In this document: positions 34,898-45,559 of the stretch, piece by piece | Layout of the letters: each line of letters starts with the position of its first letter | Numbering within the stretch: the first letter of the stretch is position 1 | Assembly (NCBI GenBank): GCA_034509755.1 | Contig: CM067541.1 | Span: 14,310,001 to 14,374,000, forward strand | Length of the DNA stretch: 64,000 nt | Source of the DNA: Anisodus tanguticus | Taxonomy: Eukaryota > Streptophyta > Magnoliopsida > Solanales > Solanaceae | Direction of reading: 5' to 3' | Position numbers and translations under genes: made by a program | Notes under the pieces: generated by a model | What the model saw: only the letters and a program-made list of their open reading frames with translations | Told to the model about the DNA's origin: nothing | Databases searched by the model: none

Positions 34898-35983
34898 CGC
34901 GAATCGATATCGGTTTGAGTGGGGCCTGCTGCGTGGTGGGCTTGCGGAGGTCGGGGCCCAAGTATTCCAGGACGTGACTGAGCTGGGCCGTAGCTGCCGG
35001 AACCGGCGTTGCTTCGGGCCACCGCCTTGGTTCGGGCCACCGCCGGTTGCGGGCCCGACCTTTGGGCGGCCATCCCACTAGGCCGTTGGAATTCGCCTTT
35101 GGAGTATAAGGCTGGCGGCCCACACGCCCCGGCCCCCCATCGCCATGGGCCCCATTGCTGGGACCAGTAGGGTGGTGGGCCACTGTTCGCTGGACGGGGC
35201 CCACTGCCTGCTTGCTGACTACTAAAATCGCCGCGTTTGCCCCCGCGATTTTTGTTATTATTCTTCCGATTATTTTTGCCGCCACCATGATTATAGTTTT
35301 GGCCCAAATTATCAACAAAACCTGAAGACTTGGGAGGACGCCATCATGACGACGGGGCTTGCTCCGGTAGCCGTCTTGTTTGCCAAACTGGCTTCTTCCA
35401 AAGTAAGCATGGAGCGGGCTTGATAAAGGGCGGAAAGAGGGTTGCTTTGACGAAGGAGAGTTCCAATGCCATTATAGGCCTCCGAAAAGCCGGCAACCAA
35501 TTGTAGAACCAGACGATTATTGGTTACAGGTGCACCAACATTACAGAGTTGATCTGCCAACTCCTTGAGTTTCTAGCAATATGCCGATACGTTTGGAAAG
35601 TCTTACATGCGAACTAGAGAGAATTCCTATTCGAGTGTGACGGCACGTGAATGTTGGTTATCTTGGAATATGTCACGCAATCTATTCCAGGTAGCCATAG
35701 TCGTGGTATCCGGCTCAATAATCGTCTGTAAAAGGTCAACCAAAATAGTGGAATAGATCCACTGGAGAACGGTAGCATCAAGCGTAATCCATAATTGAGG
35801 ATCCTCCGCGGGAAGAGGTGTAGCGGGAGGAATTATGTGATGGATAACTTGATGTGAGATAGCGTGTATTTTAAACAATTCTGCCCACGTCGCATATTGG
35901 ACGTTTTCCATTTCAAGTACAATAGGGGCATTGTTCTTGACGTTAGAAACCATGAAGGCAGGATGATAATTGTTCTTAGACAT
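34879..35983 (-). pseudogene. A2 gag, inactivated
   Basis: The ATG at 35983-35981 starts MSKNNYHPAFMVSNVKNN. A copia gag (UBN2-like) region follows, with YATWAELFKIHA, TWNRLRDIFQDNQHSRAV and LKELADQL. At least three in-frame stops occur at about 35585-35635 and frame changes at about 35320. The nucleocapsid part is rich in Asn, Lys and Gly (NNRKNNNKNRGGKRG); I see no CCHC knuckle. Confidence 0.8.
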
Positions 35984-36128
35984 ATTGAAAAAACAAAGGA
36001 GGAGGGGAAATTTAAGAAAGGTTTTTGAGAGCGGAAAACAAAATTTGGGAGAGAAACCCGAGGGGGGGGGGGGGTCTCGGCCGAGAGAGAGCAAAAGTTG
36101 GGAGAGAAAACTTTTGTTTAGACCTAGT

Positions 36129-36140
36129 CTCTTGATACCA
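36129..36140 (-). other. Primer-binding site of A2
   Basis: On the minus strand TGGTATCAAGAG directly follows the 5' LTR, a slight variant of the initiator tRNA-Met complement. Confidence 0.8.
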
Positions 36141-36453
36141 TGAAAGAAATAATCCCCTTGATTATTTTCATTAATTGACAAGATATATATACAAGTTACA
36201 AAATAGGAGAATCCTCTTCCTAAAATCTTATTCTACCATAATTCTAACTCTACAATTATGGTAGGTGTATAATCCTAATTTAGGTAACAAATACATTATA
36301 ATATACTACACATATATTTTCTAATATACAAGATTGTACTGTCTACAATCTGCCCGAGATTGGGCTGCCTAATCTGTCCGAGAATCTATGATATACCGCG
36401 ATATATACTGCTGTATATTCAGTGTATATCGCGGTATATTTCCTTGTTTAACA
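36141..36453 (-). repeat. 5' LTR of copia A2
   Basis: On the minus strand TGTTAAACAAGG to TTATTTCTTTCA. It has the same terminal hairpin as the partner LTR (at about 36390-36440). A run of 13 G (36062-36074) lies in the leader between this LTR and gag. Confidence 0.9.
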
Positions 36454-37416
36454 GTTATAATTGTGTCTTTTTCATGAATTCTCAACTTTTTGCTTTATCT
36501 TTTATAAAATGATGTTGGTGTTACGAGTTACGACTCAGCCCCAGTCCACAATAATAACTATTGGGCCAAGAAGTAATAGGGTTAAAATGCTCACAAAGGT
36601 AGATTTGGGATCCAGACCCATTTAGCAACTAGTTTAAACAAGGATGAGGAGTTAGAAGGGTGATTATGCGTATTATGATTATGCTTAGACAAAGACTATG
36701 CTTTTCATCCCCAATTCTCTGTGTTTCTCATCCCCTTCTTCTACAATCTCTAGTTACTTTACTTTCAATATTCTCCATTGTAATTCAATAATTTGAGTGT
36801 TGCAAGTACTATTCAAAAGTGCAATTTTATTACTGTTCTTTTTAATATAGTGAGTAGTTTGGGTATTGTTACAGTTGGTTTTACATGTATCATCAGTTTT
36901 GTGATTTAGATGTTAATGTAAAAGAGTATTGGGTAAAGACAAAAGACTGCACAAATTATTGTATACCATAATCATTCCTAAGGTTGATGTTGCAAAAAAG
37001 TCAAATAATTTGAGTGACGATATAAGGAATCAATGTTCGAATTCCACTATAAACCACGTTAGGAGAATTCTAAGTTTTATTTACTTAAACTTTGTTAGAT
37101 AAAGTTATCCAATATTTGAACGGGTAGGAAAATAGACATGTCCATTTGGGAAACATAAACACTATGGGTAGTTTATCTTGGGCAAATGACTCCTAAAAGT
37201 AACGAATGCGTGCAATTAATCATGATAATTATAGATTCTCTGACGACAATCTAACTTTATATTCTATGACAGTTATACTGTCACTAACCATGACAATTTA
37301 TAATAACAATTTTGTTTTGTCAATATATTTAGTGACGTAATGATTGTTTTAACTACAAAATTATAAACCATTTTATAAAAGCAAACTTGTTGGTAAACCA
37401 TTTTATAAAAGCAACT

Positions 37417-37677
37417 ACTACCTCTTTCCCAAAAAAAATATTTTGATTCGGATTATGAGGTCAAAATAACTAATGTTCGATCTGAATTTGGATATAAAAT
37501 CTTTCACTGTTTTTTTAAAATAAAAAATTACTTATTTAGAAACTACATAAAAAGTATTATAAGTCACAAGTTAATAATTTAAAATATTTAAAAAGTATTT
37601 GAAAGAATTATGGTAAAAAAAAATTTTTGACTATCTAAATTGTAACTAAGATAATCTTTTTGGGATAGAGGGAGTAA
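37417..37677. mobile_element. Stowaway-like MITE
   Basis: Ends TACTACCTCTTTCCCAAAAA and TTTTTGGGATAGAGGGAGTA are inverted repeats. AT-rich, non-coding. It lies directly beyond the right edge of duplication copy 1. Confidence 0.65.
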
Positions 37678-38126
37678 TAATTTTCTTACACCAATTAAAT
37701 CACATTGGTTAGACAAACCCCTTTCTAGAACCGGTAATGTGACTTGGAGGAGGGCTCAATGTAAGACACTTATTGGCCATGCCATGTAAGAAGTAAACAT
37801 TTTTGTACCCATTCAAACTGTATTTTTAAGGTTCAAACAGTTTAGAAACTATAGAAAAGTAAAATAATATCTCCGAAAGATGAAGCTGTGGCATAGATCT
37901 ATGGATTATGTGAAGAGAAGTAAACAAGAGAAAAATACCACGAAAGTTGGAGAGAATTGTATAGGTAAGTAGCTGAAATATATAAGTCAAATTTATTTGG
38001 AGAAACTTTTGGAATAATTTACTCATAAAGGAAGGCACATATTATATAATATATATACAGCGAGACATGCTAAAGAAAAGTAGTGCAATAACATACTAGC
38101 TAGTAGGTAGATCATAAGAAGCTAAT
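37678..38126. other. Intergenic, no recognised gene
   Basis: AT-rich sequence. The 70-codon minus frame at 37826-38038 is not recognisable. The last bases, CTAAT (38122-38126), are the target duplication of copia B2. Confidence 0.35.
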
Positions 38127-38333
38127 TGTGAGATGATATTAATCTCCCCTTGGGGAGTCTTTCATTAATATCAAGGTATATATAGAGTACAATATTCATC
38201 CCTTATACAATAGGAATCCTAAGCCTATACAAAAGAAGAATCCTAGTCTTACCATAATTATATTTACACAATATATGGAAATATTCTAATTATGGGTAGG
38301 GAGTATATTGTTTCCTATATTTACACGTTTACA
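38127..38333 (-). repeat. 3' LTR of copia B2
   Basis: Plus-strand reading TGTGAGATGATATTAATC to ACACGTTTACA, about 207 bp and close to identical to the right LTR. It differs at CTCCCCTTGG/CTCCTTTGG and a few substitutions. Confidence 0.9.
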
Positions 38334-41300
38334 CACCCCCTCAGTCGGAGCGGGAGGAGGCCGGACGCTGAGACTGGATCTAAAGTCAAGAAATAACTGT
38401 CTGGGAAGTCCTTTGGTAAATATGTCTGCATACTGATAGAATGATGGAACATGTAACACTCTGACATGGCCTAACGCAACTTTCTCACGAACGAAGCGTA
38501 GGTCTATCTCAATATGCTTGGTTCGCTGATGTTGAACCGGATTATGAGAAAGATAGATGGCAGAGATGTTATCGCAATACACAATAGATGCCTGACGCAA
38601 AGGACACTGAAGTTCTAACAGTAAATTTCTGAGCCAACAAATCTAAGCTACTACATTTGCAACGCCTCTGTACTCAGCCTCGGCACTAGAGCGAGATAGG
38701 GTAGCCTGTCGCTTGGCAGACCAAGAAATCAAATTATCCCCTAAGAAAACACAAAAGCCGGAGGTGGAGCGTCGCGTGTCCGGACACCCTGCCCAATCTG
38801 CATCCGTATATGAAAGCAACCTGTCTGGTGCAGAGGGATATAGGTGCAAACCATAATCAAGAGTGCCTTTAATGTATCGAATGATACGCTTAAGAGCAGT
38901 GAAATGAGACTCCCTGGGGGCATGCATGAATAAGCACATATGTTGAACAACATAAGCTATGTCTGGCCTGGTGAATGTGAGCTACTGAAGTGCACCTGCA
39001 AGGCTCCTATACAGAGTAGGATCAGAGACTGGAGCACCATCCATAGCACTGAGCTTAGATTTGGAATCAACTATAGTAGGCACCTCTTTGCAGTTCGCCA
39101 TCTTAGCCCTATACACAATCTCTTCTGCATACTTATGCTGACACAAGAACATATGATTGGCAGATCTGGTCACTGATATCCCCAAAAAGTAACTCAGCTT
39201 CCCCAAATTAGTCATTGCAAATTCGGACTTGAGTAAGACAATAATCTCATTTTTCAATCCGTCGGAGGAGGCAATAAGAACAATATCATCCACGTAAAGT
39301 AATAAGTAAGCAGTGCTACTACCTCGATGAAAAATGAAAAGTGATGTATCACTCTTGCTGCATACAAACCCAATCTGCAAGATATACCTGGCAAAGTGAT
39401 CATACCACGCACGGGGGCCCGCTTCGGGCCATATAGTGACTTACGGAGACGGCACACATAGTGAGGAAGCTGTTTGGATGGGTGAACCCTGGTGGCTGAT
39501 GCATGTAGACTGTCTCTCTCAGATCTCCATGTAAGAATGCATTCTTCACATCAAGTTGATGGATAGGCCAGTGTTTGCCCATGGCAATACTCAAAACTGT
39601 GCGGATGGTAGCCGGTTTGACAACCGAGCTGAAGGTCTCACCACAATCAATGCCCTCCTGCTGATTTGTGCCATTAGCCACAAGACGGGCCTTATACCGC
39701 TCAAGATCCCCATTGTCTCTGAACTTGTGATGAAATAGCCACATACAATGAATGACATTCACCCCCTCAGGTCTAAGTACTAGATCCCACGTGTGCTGTT
39801 TAGGTAAAGCATTGAATTCCTCATACATAGCCGCATTCCAATTAGGGTCTTGTTTGGCCAATTTTGGGTTCTTTGGAAGTGGAGAAATGGTTTGGGCAGA
39901 CAAGTTGAAATGGACTTTGGGTTTGAAGATTCCATACTTTGAACGAGTTTCCATTGGATGGGTAGGGACAGTGGGTGGCAGAGTGGTGTCTGACACGGGG
40001 GGTAAAATCGGATAAGGAGAAGGTGGGGGCGAAGCCGTCGGAGGCGCGGCGACTCCTGGATCGAGAGTCGCGGCGCTAGAAGGTTGACAGGCTTCTCTGA
40101 AGTTTGGGCGCTGCGGCGCCTCAGCACAGGGTCGCGGCGCTGTAGACGGTGTTTCAAAAGATTGCTCTCTGGAAATCGGGCCCGCGGCGCCTCCCCTCGA
40201 GGCCGCGGCTCTGACGATGGGACAGAGGATGTGAGTTGTTCGATTATGAGGGGAGAGATGGCAGACTCGTCAAGAAATGAGTAGTCCTGTTTTTGGAATT
40301 TTAAAAGATTCAAAAATGGGAATGTGGTCTCATCGAATGTGACGTGACGAGATATGTGGATCTGACGAGTCGACAAGTCATAGCATAGATAGCCTCTATG
40401 GTTCGGCGGGAATCCTAGAAAGACACATGGAGTGGACCTAGGAGCGAGCTTGTGAGGGGCGGTGGAGCTAAGGTTGGGATAGCACACACAACCAAAAATC
40501 CGTAGATGATCATAAGAGGGGATTCTATGGTAGAGGATTTTGGTAGGGGTCATATTGTGAAGAGTGCTAGTAGGGAGAATATTTAGAGTGTATTATGACA
40601 TTTTAGCAGCATAGACCCAGAAGGGTGGAGGGAGGGAGAAATGAATCAATAGGGTGCGAATCATGTTGTTAATGGTGCGGATGATTCTTTCAGCTTTACC
40701 GTTTTGTGGTGATGTGTGAGGGCAGGAGAAGCGAAAGACCACGCCATTATGGATAAAAAAGCGGTGAAACATAGAGTTATTGAATTCACGACCATTATCG
40801 CCTTGAAATGATTTTATGCCTTTTCCAAATTGTGTTTGAATGAACTTGCGAAACTCAAGAAATTTGACAAACACTTCCGATTTAATTTAAGAGGGTATAA
40901 CCAAACGTAGGGTGAAAAATCATCAAGCAACACAAGATAGTATTTATGACCGAGAGAACTAGAGATAGGAGATATCCATAAATCGGCATGTATGATATCA
41001 AAAGGAGCAAATGTAACACTAGTAGATAATTTGAACGGAAGACGAATATGTTTGCCTAAAGAGCAAGAAACACAATTTTGGGCAAGTTTCCCATTACAAG
41101 CAATGAAATTGTTGCCTCTAAGAAAATTAAAAATTGGGACTCCTGGATGACCAAGCCTATTATGCCAAGTTGAAGAAGAAACAACCGCCAGAGTGACGTG
41201 AGAGCAAGATCTGGCAGCGGAGGTGGAAGTGAATGGATAGAGATCCCATGTGTTATTGCATCTCGTAGGAGGTGTCCCCGTATGAAAATCCTTTACTGTA

Positions 41301-41635
41301 AAACCAAAAGAGTCAAAATCCACAGAGACATAATTATTACGAGTAAATTGGCGGACAGATATGAGGTTCTTAATCATGTGTGGAGCATATAGGGTGTTTT
41401 TTAGGGAGAAGGGTGGATGAGGAGGTTGTGTGTATGAGGTACCATAACCCTTAACTGGAATGCGTTGTCCACTACCAACTGTAACATATTGAGGATGCTT
41501 TAAACTAAACAGTTTAGGAATAGTACCTGCAGACTGGGTGACGTGAGATGTGGCGCCTGAGTCCATGTACCAAGTATTGTCGGTCGTTGCATAGAGAGGG
41601 TCTTTGAACGCCTGACCCAACTCAGTGGGTGTCAT
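38286..41635 (-). pseudogene. B2 protease-integrase-RT-RNase H, several lesions
   Basis: Frame 41635-40814: protease WYMDSGATSHVT, HNRLGHPG...CVSCSLGK, integrase start LLDDFSPYVWLYPL. Frame 40874-40593: FQGDNGREFNN and SPQNGKAERIIRT. Frame 40553-39780 and frame 39996-39400: integrase end, linker, RT (GIDCGETFSSVVKPATIRT, QLDVKNAFLHGDLRETVY). Frame 39380-38982: LYVDDIVLIASS. Frames 38939-38643 and 38600-38286: RNase H (YTDADWAGCPDTRRSTSG, CDNISAIYLSHN, KHIEIDLRFVREKV). Frame changes and stops between the pieces mean it cannot make an intact product, though all catalytic motifs are visible. Confidence 0.88.
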
Positions 41636-41639
41636 GCCG

Positions 41640-42708
41640 GAGGAGGGCTGCGGGACCTGACCTTACATGAAGTGGGCCTGCTGTGGGGCTGGAGCGGGGC
41701 CTAACAAACCGGGGTAAGAATACGGATTGTATGGTTGCTGGTACTGGAATGGACTTGGCGCCGCGGCTCTGAACTGGGGCGCCGCGGCTGCATCGGGGCG
41801 CGCGCGCGCCTAGTAAAAGAAGCTGGCCGAGGAGCCGCGGCCCAGTTGTTCTGAGATCTCTGTTGTTGTTGCTGCTGTTGGTTCTGTTGACCGCGACCCT
41901 TGCCACGACCACGGCCTCCTCTACCGCCTCGACCTTTTCCACCCTTGCGCCGCGCGCCCCCGCCGTTGGGAGTTGTCCGGTGGCGTCGATCTTGGGGTTG
42001 TGTGTCGACGGCTAACACCTACTGGGCGTGCTCATCCTGCTTAGCACGACGGGTTTCTTCGAGCAACAATTGTGAGCGAGCTTTGTTAAAACTCGGTAGC
42101 GGATCTGCCTGTTGAATTATGGTGGCCAAAGTATCATATTCACCCTTAGTAAGGCCAGAAATCATTTGTAGCACCATTTTATCGTCAGTGACAGGCGTGC
42201 CGATGTTGGAGAGTTGATTCGCTAGAAGTTTAAGCTGCTTGCAGTACTCAGAGACATTGGAGAAATTTTCAAGACGTGTTTTGTTAAACTGTTCTTCCAA
42301 ATACACGGCACGAGTGTGCTTGTTGTCCTGAAAAATTTCCTCCAAACGATTCCACAAGTCAAGGGCTGTGGAGTCAGATTTCATGATAGTAAGGAGAAAA
42401 TCCTGAGAGATACTACCATATATCCATTGTTTGACGCCGGCGTCGAGACGATACCAGATAGAATCATCAACCTCCGTAGGGCGCGGAATAGTGTCATCAA
42501 TATGGTCAAGCACGTTATAGAGACATGCATGGTTACGAAAAAGTTCAACCCAGGGAGAATACTAGTTGTTTTCTTGATCAAGAATAATGGGAATATGGTT
42601 CTTGATGTTGGAAACAGTAAGGGCGGGATGAAACGGGGGTGATGACTTTGTGGTGGGATTTGTGGAGGTAGAGGCGTCAGAAAGTGTGGAAGAATCAGGG
42701 ATAGCCAT
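41640..42708 (-). pseudogene. B2 gag, inactivated
   Basis: The ATG at 42708-42706 begins MAIPDSSTLSDAS. A TAG near 42562-42564 interrupts it at an AAC AAC TAG TAT context. Frame 42513-42019 carries the copia gag core (SIWYRLDAGVKQWIYGSI, LWNRLEEIFQDNKHTRAV, LKLLANQLSNIG) and ends in another stop. The following 42018-41701 frame is an RGG/Gln-rich basic region (GGKGRGGRGGRGRGKGRG). No CCHC knuckle is seen. Confidence 0.8.
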
Positions 42709-42846
42709 TTAGAGAAGAGAAGAAAGGAAGAACAAAACCCGAAAAGCAAGAAGAAAATCCGGGAGGGCCGCGGCGTAGGAGAGGCAGCCGTCGGCTGTGG
42801 AAGAGAAAAATTTTTAGGGTTTTGTTTATTTGGCTCTTTGATACCA

Positions 42847-43052
42847 TGTGAGATGATATTAATCTCCTTTGGGGAGTCTTTCATTAATATCAAGGTATAT
42901 ATAGAGTACAATATTCATCCCTTATACAATAGGAATCCTAAGCCTATACAAAAGAGGAATCCTAGTCTTACCATAATTATATTTACACAATATATGAAAA
43001 TATTCTAATTATGGGTAGGGAGTTTATTGTTTCCTATATTTACACGTTTACA
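42847..43052 (-). repeat. 5' LTR of copia B2
   Basis: About 206 bp, preceded on the plus strand by GGCTCTTTGATACCA, which is the reverse complement of the PBS (TGGTATCAAAGAGCC). Confidence 0.9.
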
Positions 43053-43541
43053 CTATTAACAAAATAGTGTAGTGGCATAATGCCTTCATTCGAAAACCTA
43101 AAACACCAAGATAAGACATGACCATGAGTTAACCCCTCAATTTGAACATTGCAATAAATGGCGGTAATTTGGATTGTTATGAGAAGTCTCCCAACAGCAT
43201 ATTAGTGCTTACATGGATAGCTCGCACAAAGTAATCCATGTGAAAATGAGGATACACACAACAGACAAGGCAATAGCTAACAAGTTGTGTAACAATGTCA
43301 ATAGAAGATTATGGTTACATCGATATCCTGATTTTCTACATGTTGGGCACCTTGGAGTCAGGTGGCGGCAATCGCAAATGCATTGGATGATCATAACAAC
43401 CATCGAGAAACACAACGGCCCTCATGTTTGGCCAAATGGGTGTATTTGAAGTTGAAAGAACTCCATTGCAAAGTTTGGTAAAGAAGGAAAATGAAGTAGG
43501 GAGGAAAGGTTTGTAGCATGGGAATGAAAGGAGCAGGAGCT

Positions 43542-43545
<4 letters not shown>
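43053..43545. other. Low-copy-looking intergenic block, unrecognised
   Basis: Less AT-rich than its surroundings and not matched elsewhere in the window. Short frames exist on both strands (43213-43449 +, 43209-43415 -), neither with a recognisable domain. It could be an old gene fragment or ordinary unique sequence. Confidence 0.3.

Positions 43546-43607
<62 letters not shown>
43546..43607. repeat. (AT)n microsatellite
   Basis: About 31 uninterrupted AT dinucleotides. Confidence 0.95.
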
Positions 43608-43610
<3 letters not shown>

Positions 43611-43680
43611 GAAAAGAAAAGAAAGCAACGGATGAAAAAACACAATTTGCTATGTGTTTATAGAAAACAATGTTCAATTT

Positions 43681-43809
43681 AATTCTCTTGAAAAGGTATT
43701 CAAGAGAGAATTAAGTTCTTGATCAGACCCCTCTTCTTCACATAATTCGACCCCCTAACATTTCATAAAACAATTTTTAATTTCGTTGGTCTTTTATGGG
43801 GGTCGAATT
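43681..43809. repeat. Two adjacent inverted repeats at the left edge of duplication copy 2
   Basis: First: AATTCTCTTGAA (43681-43692) pairs with TTCAAGAGAGAATT (43699-43712), with a 2-nt bulge. Second: AATTCGACCCCC (43744-43755) pairs perfectly with GGGGGTCGAATT (43798-43809). The second ends about 9 bp before the duplication begins at 43819. This could be a small foldback element or a breakpoint structure. Confidence 0.7.
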
Positions 43810-43818
43810 GTTTCCTGA

Positions 43819-43873
43819 AATGGTTTTTGGATATGATCTTCCTTCTGATTTAATTTTAGAACATCTTTTCTAA
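43819..43873 (+). pseudogene. Duplicated tail of kinase 2 exon 10
   Basis: Repeats the last 17 codons and stop of kinase 2 (MVFGYDLPSDLILE.LF) with one replacement, Asp to His, then TAA. No promoter, kinase domain or upstream exon accompanies it. Confidence 0.88.
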
Positions 43874-44035
43874 TCTTTTTTTTCTTCTCATAATGTAGAA
43901 TTATTTTTTCTCTTTTTTCTTAGAGTTTCCACTTAAACATACATAATGTTTAGTGTATTATGACTTGCATAGGGCACTTATATTAGCTTTTGGGTTACCC
44001 CTTTGTTAAAGAAATTGACAACTTATACCCAATTG

Positions 44036-44373
44036 TGTTAAATATACAATATACACACAATATACATGTGTATATTGTATATTAATTCCCTCGGATTCTG
44101 CCCAGCTGGAGCTCTCAGTTTTGAGTATATTTTAGGTAATATAGTTAGGGTAAATAGACAATGTAAGAATATTGTATATTAGGAAAATATATGTGTAGTA
44201 TATTGTAATGTATTTGTTACCTAAATTAGGATTATACACTACCATAATTGTAGAGTTAGAATTATGGTAGAATAAGATTTTAGGAATAGAATAGGAATAT
44301 GATTCTCCTATTTTGTAACTTGTATATATACCTATTCAATTAATGAAAATAAGCAAGGAGATTATTTCTTTCA
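44036..44373 (+). repeat. 5' LTR of copia A3
   Basis: TGTTAAATATAC to TTTCTTTCA. A perfect 17-bp inverted repeat: 44041-44057 with 44067-44083. Confidence 0.92.
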
Positions 44374-44385
44374 TGGTATCAAGAG
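44374..44385 (+). other. Primer-binding site of A3
   Basis: TGGTATCAAGAG directly after the 5' LTR, a variant of the initiator tRNA-Met complement. Confidence 0.82.
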
Positions 44386-44536
44386 ACTAGGTCTAAACAA
44401 AAGTTTTCTCTCCCAACTTTTGCCCTCTCTCGGCCGAGACCCCCCCCCCCCCCCCCCCCCGGGTTTCTCTCCCAAATTTCGTCTTCCGCTCTCAAAAACC
44501 TCTCTTAAATTTCCCCTCCTTCTTTGTTCTTTCAAT

Positions 44537-45558
44537 ATGTCTAAGAACACTTATCATCCTGCCCTCATGGTTTTTAACATCAAGAACAGTATCCCTATTA
44601 TACTTGAAATGGAAAACGTCCAATATGTGACGTGGACAGAATTGTTTAAAATACACGCTATCTCCCATCAAGTTATCAATCACATAATTCCTCCCGTTAC
44701 ACCTCTTCCCGCGGAGAATCCTCAATTATGGATTACGCTTGATGCTACCGTTCTCCAGTGAATCTATTCCACTATTTCGGTTGACCTTTTATAGACGATT
44801 ATTGAGCCGGATACCACGGCTATGGCTACCTGAAATAGATTGCGTGACATATTCCAAGATAACCAACATTCACGTGCCGTCACACTCAAACAGGAATTCT
44901 CTCTAGTTCGCATGGAAGACTTTCCAAACGTATCGGCATATTGCAAGAAACTCAAGGAGTTGGCGGATCAACTCCATAATGTTGGTGCACCTGCAACCAA
45001 TAATCGTCTGGTTCTACGATTGGTTGCCAACCTTTCGGAGGCCTATAATGGCGTTGAAACTCTCCTTCGTCAAAGCAACCCTCTTCCCGCCTTTTATCAA
45101 GCCCGCTCTATGCTTACTTTGGAAGAAGCCGATTTGGCTAAAAAGGCGACTACCGGAGCAAGCCCCGTCGTCCCCAAGTTCTTCAGGTTTTGTTGATAAT
45201 TTGGGCCAAAACCGTAATCATGGTGGCGCCAAAAATAATCAGAAGAATAATAACAAAAACCGCAGGGGCAAATGCGATGGTTCCGGTGGTCAGCAAGCAG
45301 GCAGTGGGGCCCGTCCAGCGAACAGTGGCCCACCACCCTACTGGTCCCAGCAGTGGGGCCCATGGAAGTGGGGCTGGGGCAGTGGGCCAATATCCCTTAT
45401 ACTCCAGGCAGCCGAATTCCCAACGGTCGGTGGCCCGGCAAAGAACGCCGGTTCCAAAGCGGCTACGGCCCAGCTCAGTCACGTCCTGGAATACTTGGGC
45501 CCTGACCTCCGCAAGCCCACCACGCAGCAGGCCCCACTCAAATCGATATCGAGGCTGC
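44537..45558 (+). pseudogene. A3 gag, inactivated by nonsense mutations
   Basis: The ATG at 44537 gives MSKNTYHPALMVFNIKNS. The gag core is readable (WTELFKIHAISHQV, LRDIFQDNQHSRAV, LKELADQLHNVG) but cut by TGA at 44759-44761, TAG near 44792 and TGA near 44831. The first and third sit where relatives have Trp, the second where they have Gln. The basic tail (NNQKNNNKNRRGK) lacks a CCHC knuckle. After about 45185 the frame shifts. Confidence 0.82.
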
Positions 45559-45559
45559 G

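Larger units (their letters stand above)
31328..36453 (-). mobile_element. Copia A2: nearly full-length family-A element
   Basis: LTRs at 31328-31652 and 36141-36453. A PBS (reverse complement of CTCTTGATACCA, 36129-36140) and the full gag-PR-IN-RT-RNase H order lie on the minus strand. The left flank is TTTGT and the right flank GTTAT, so there is no clean target duplication. The duplicated locus (copy 2) gives an uninterrupted TTTTTGTTATG at this point, which suggests GTTAT was the target and the left copy is worn. Confidence 0.92.
30995..37395 (+). repeat. Segmental duplication, copy 1 (interrupted by copia A2)
   Basis: 30995-31327 (end of kinase-2 exon 10 and its 3' flank) plus 36454-37395 correspond to copy 2 at 43819-44035, 49070-49101 and 54416-55463. 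Shared landmarks include GGATATGATCTTCCTTCTGA, CCCAATTGCAAATTGCC, GCATAGAAAATTTCCAT/TCATAGAAAATTTCCAT, TTAGCAACTAGTTTAAACAA and ACCATTTTATAAAAGCAAAC. Similarity stops at about 37395. Confidence 0.85.
38127..43052 (-). mobile_element. Copia B2: full-length family-B element
   Basis: LTRs at 38127-38333 and 42847-43052, with a PBS on the minus strand just inside the right LTR and a PPT (CGACTGAGGGGGTG) just inside the left. Target duplication CTAAT (38122-38126) / CTATT (43053-43057), one mismatch. gag and pol are in order on the minus strand. At 4.9 kb it has the normal size for a short-LTR copia. Confidence 0.92.

Noticed and set aside
41900..42115. Pro/Arg-rich plus-strand ORF
   Set aside because: Antisense of the RGG-rich gag tail of copia B2.
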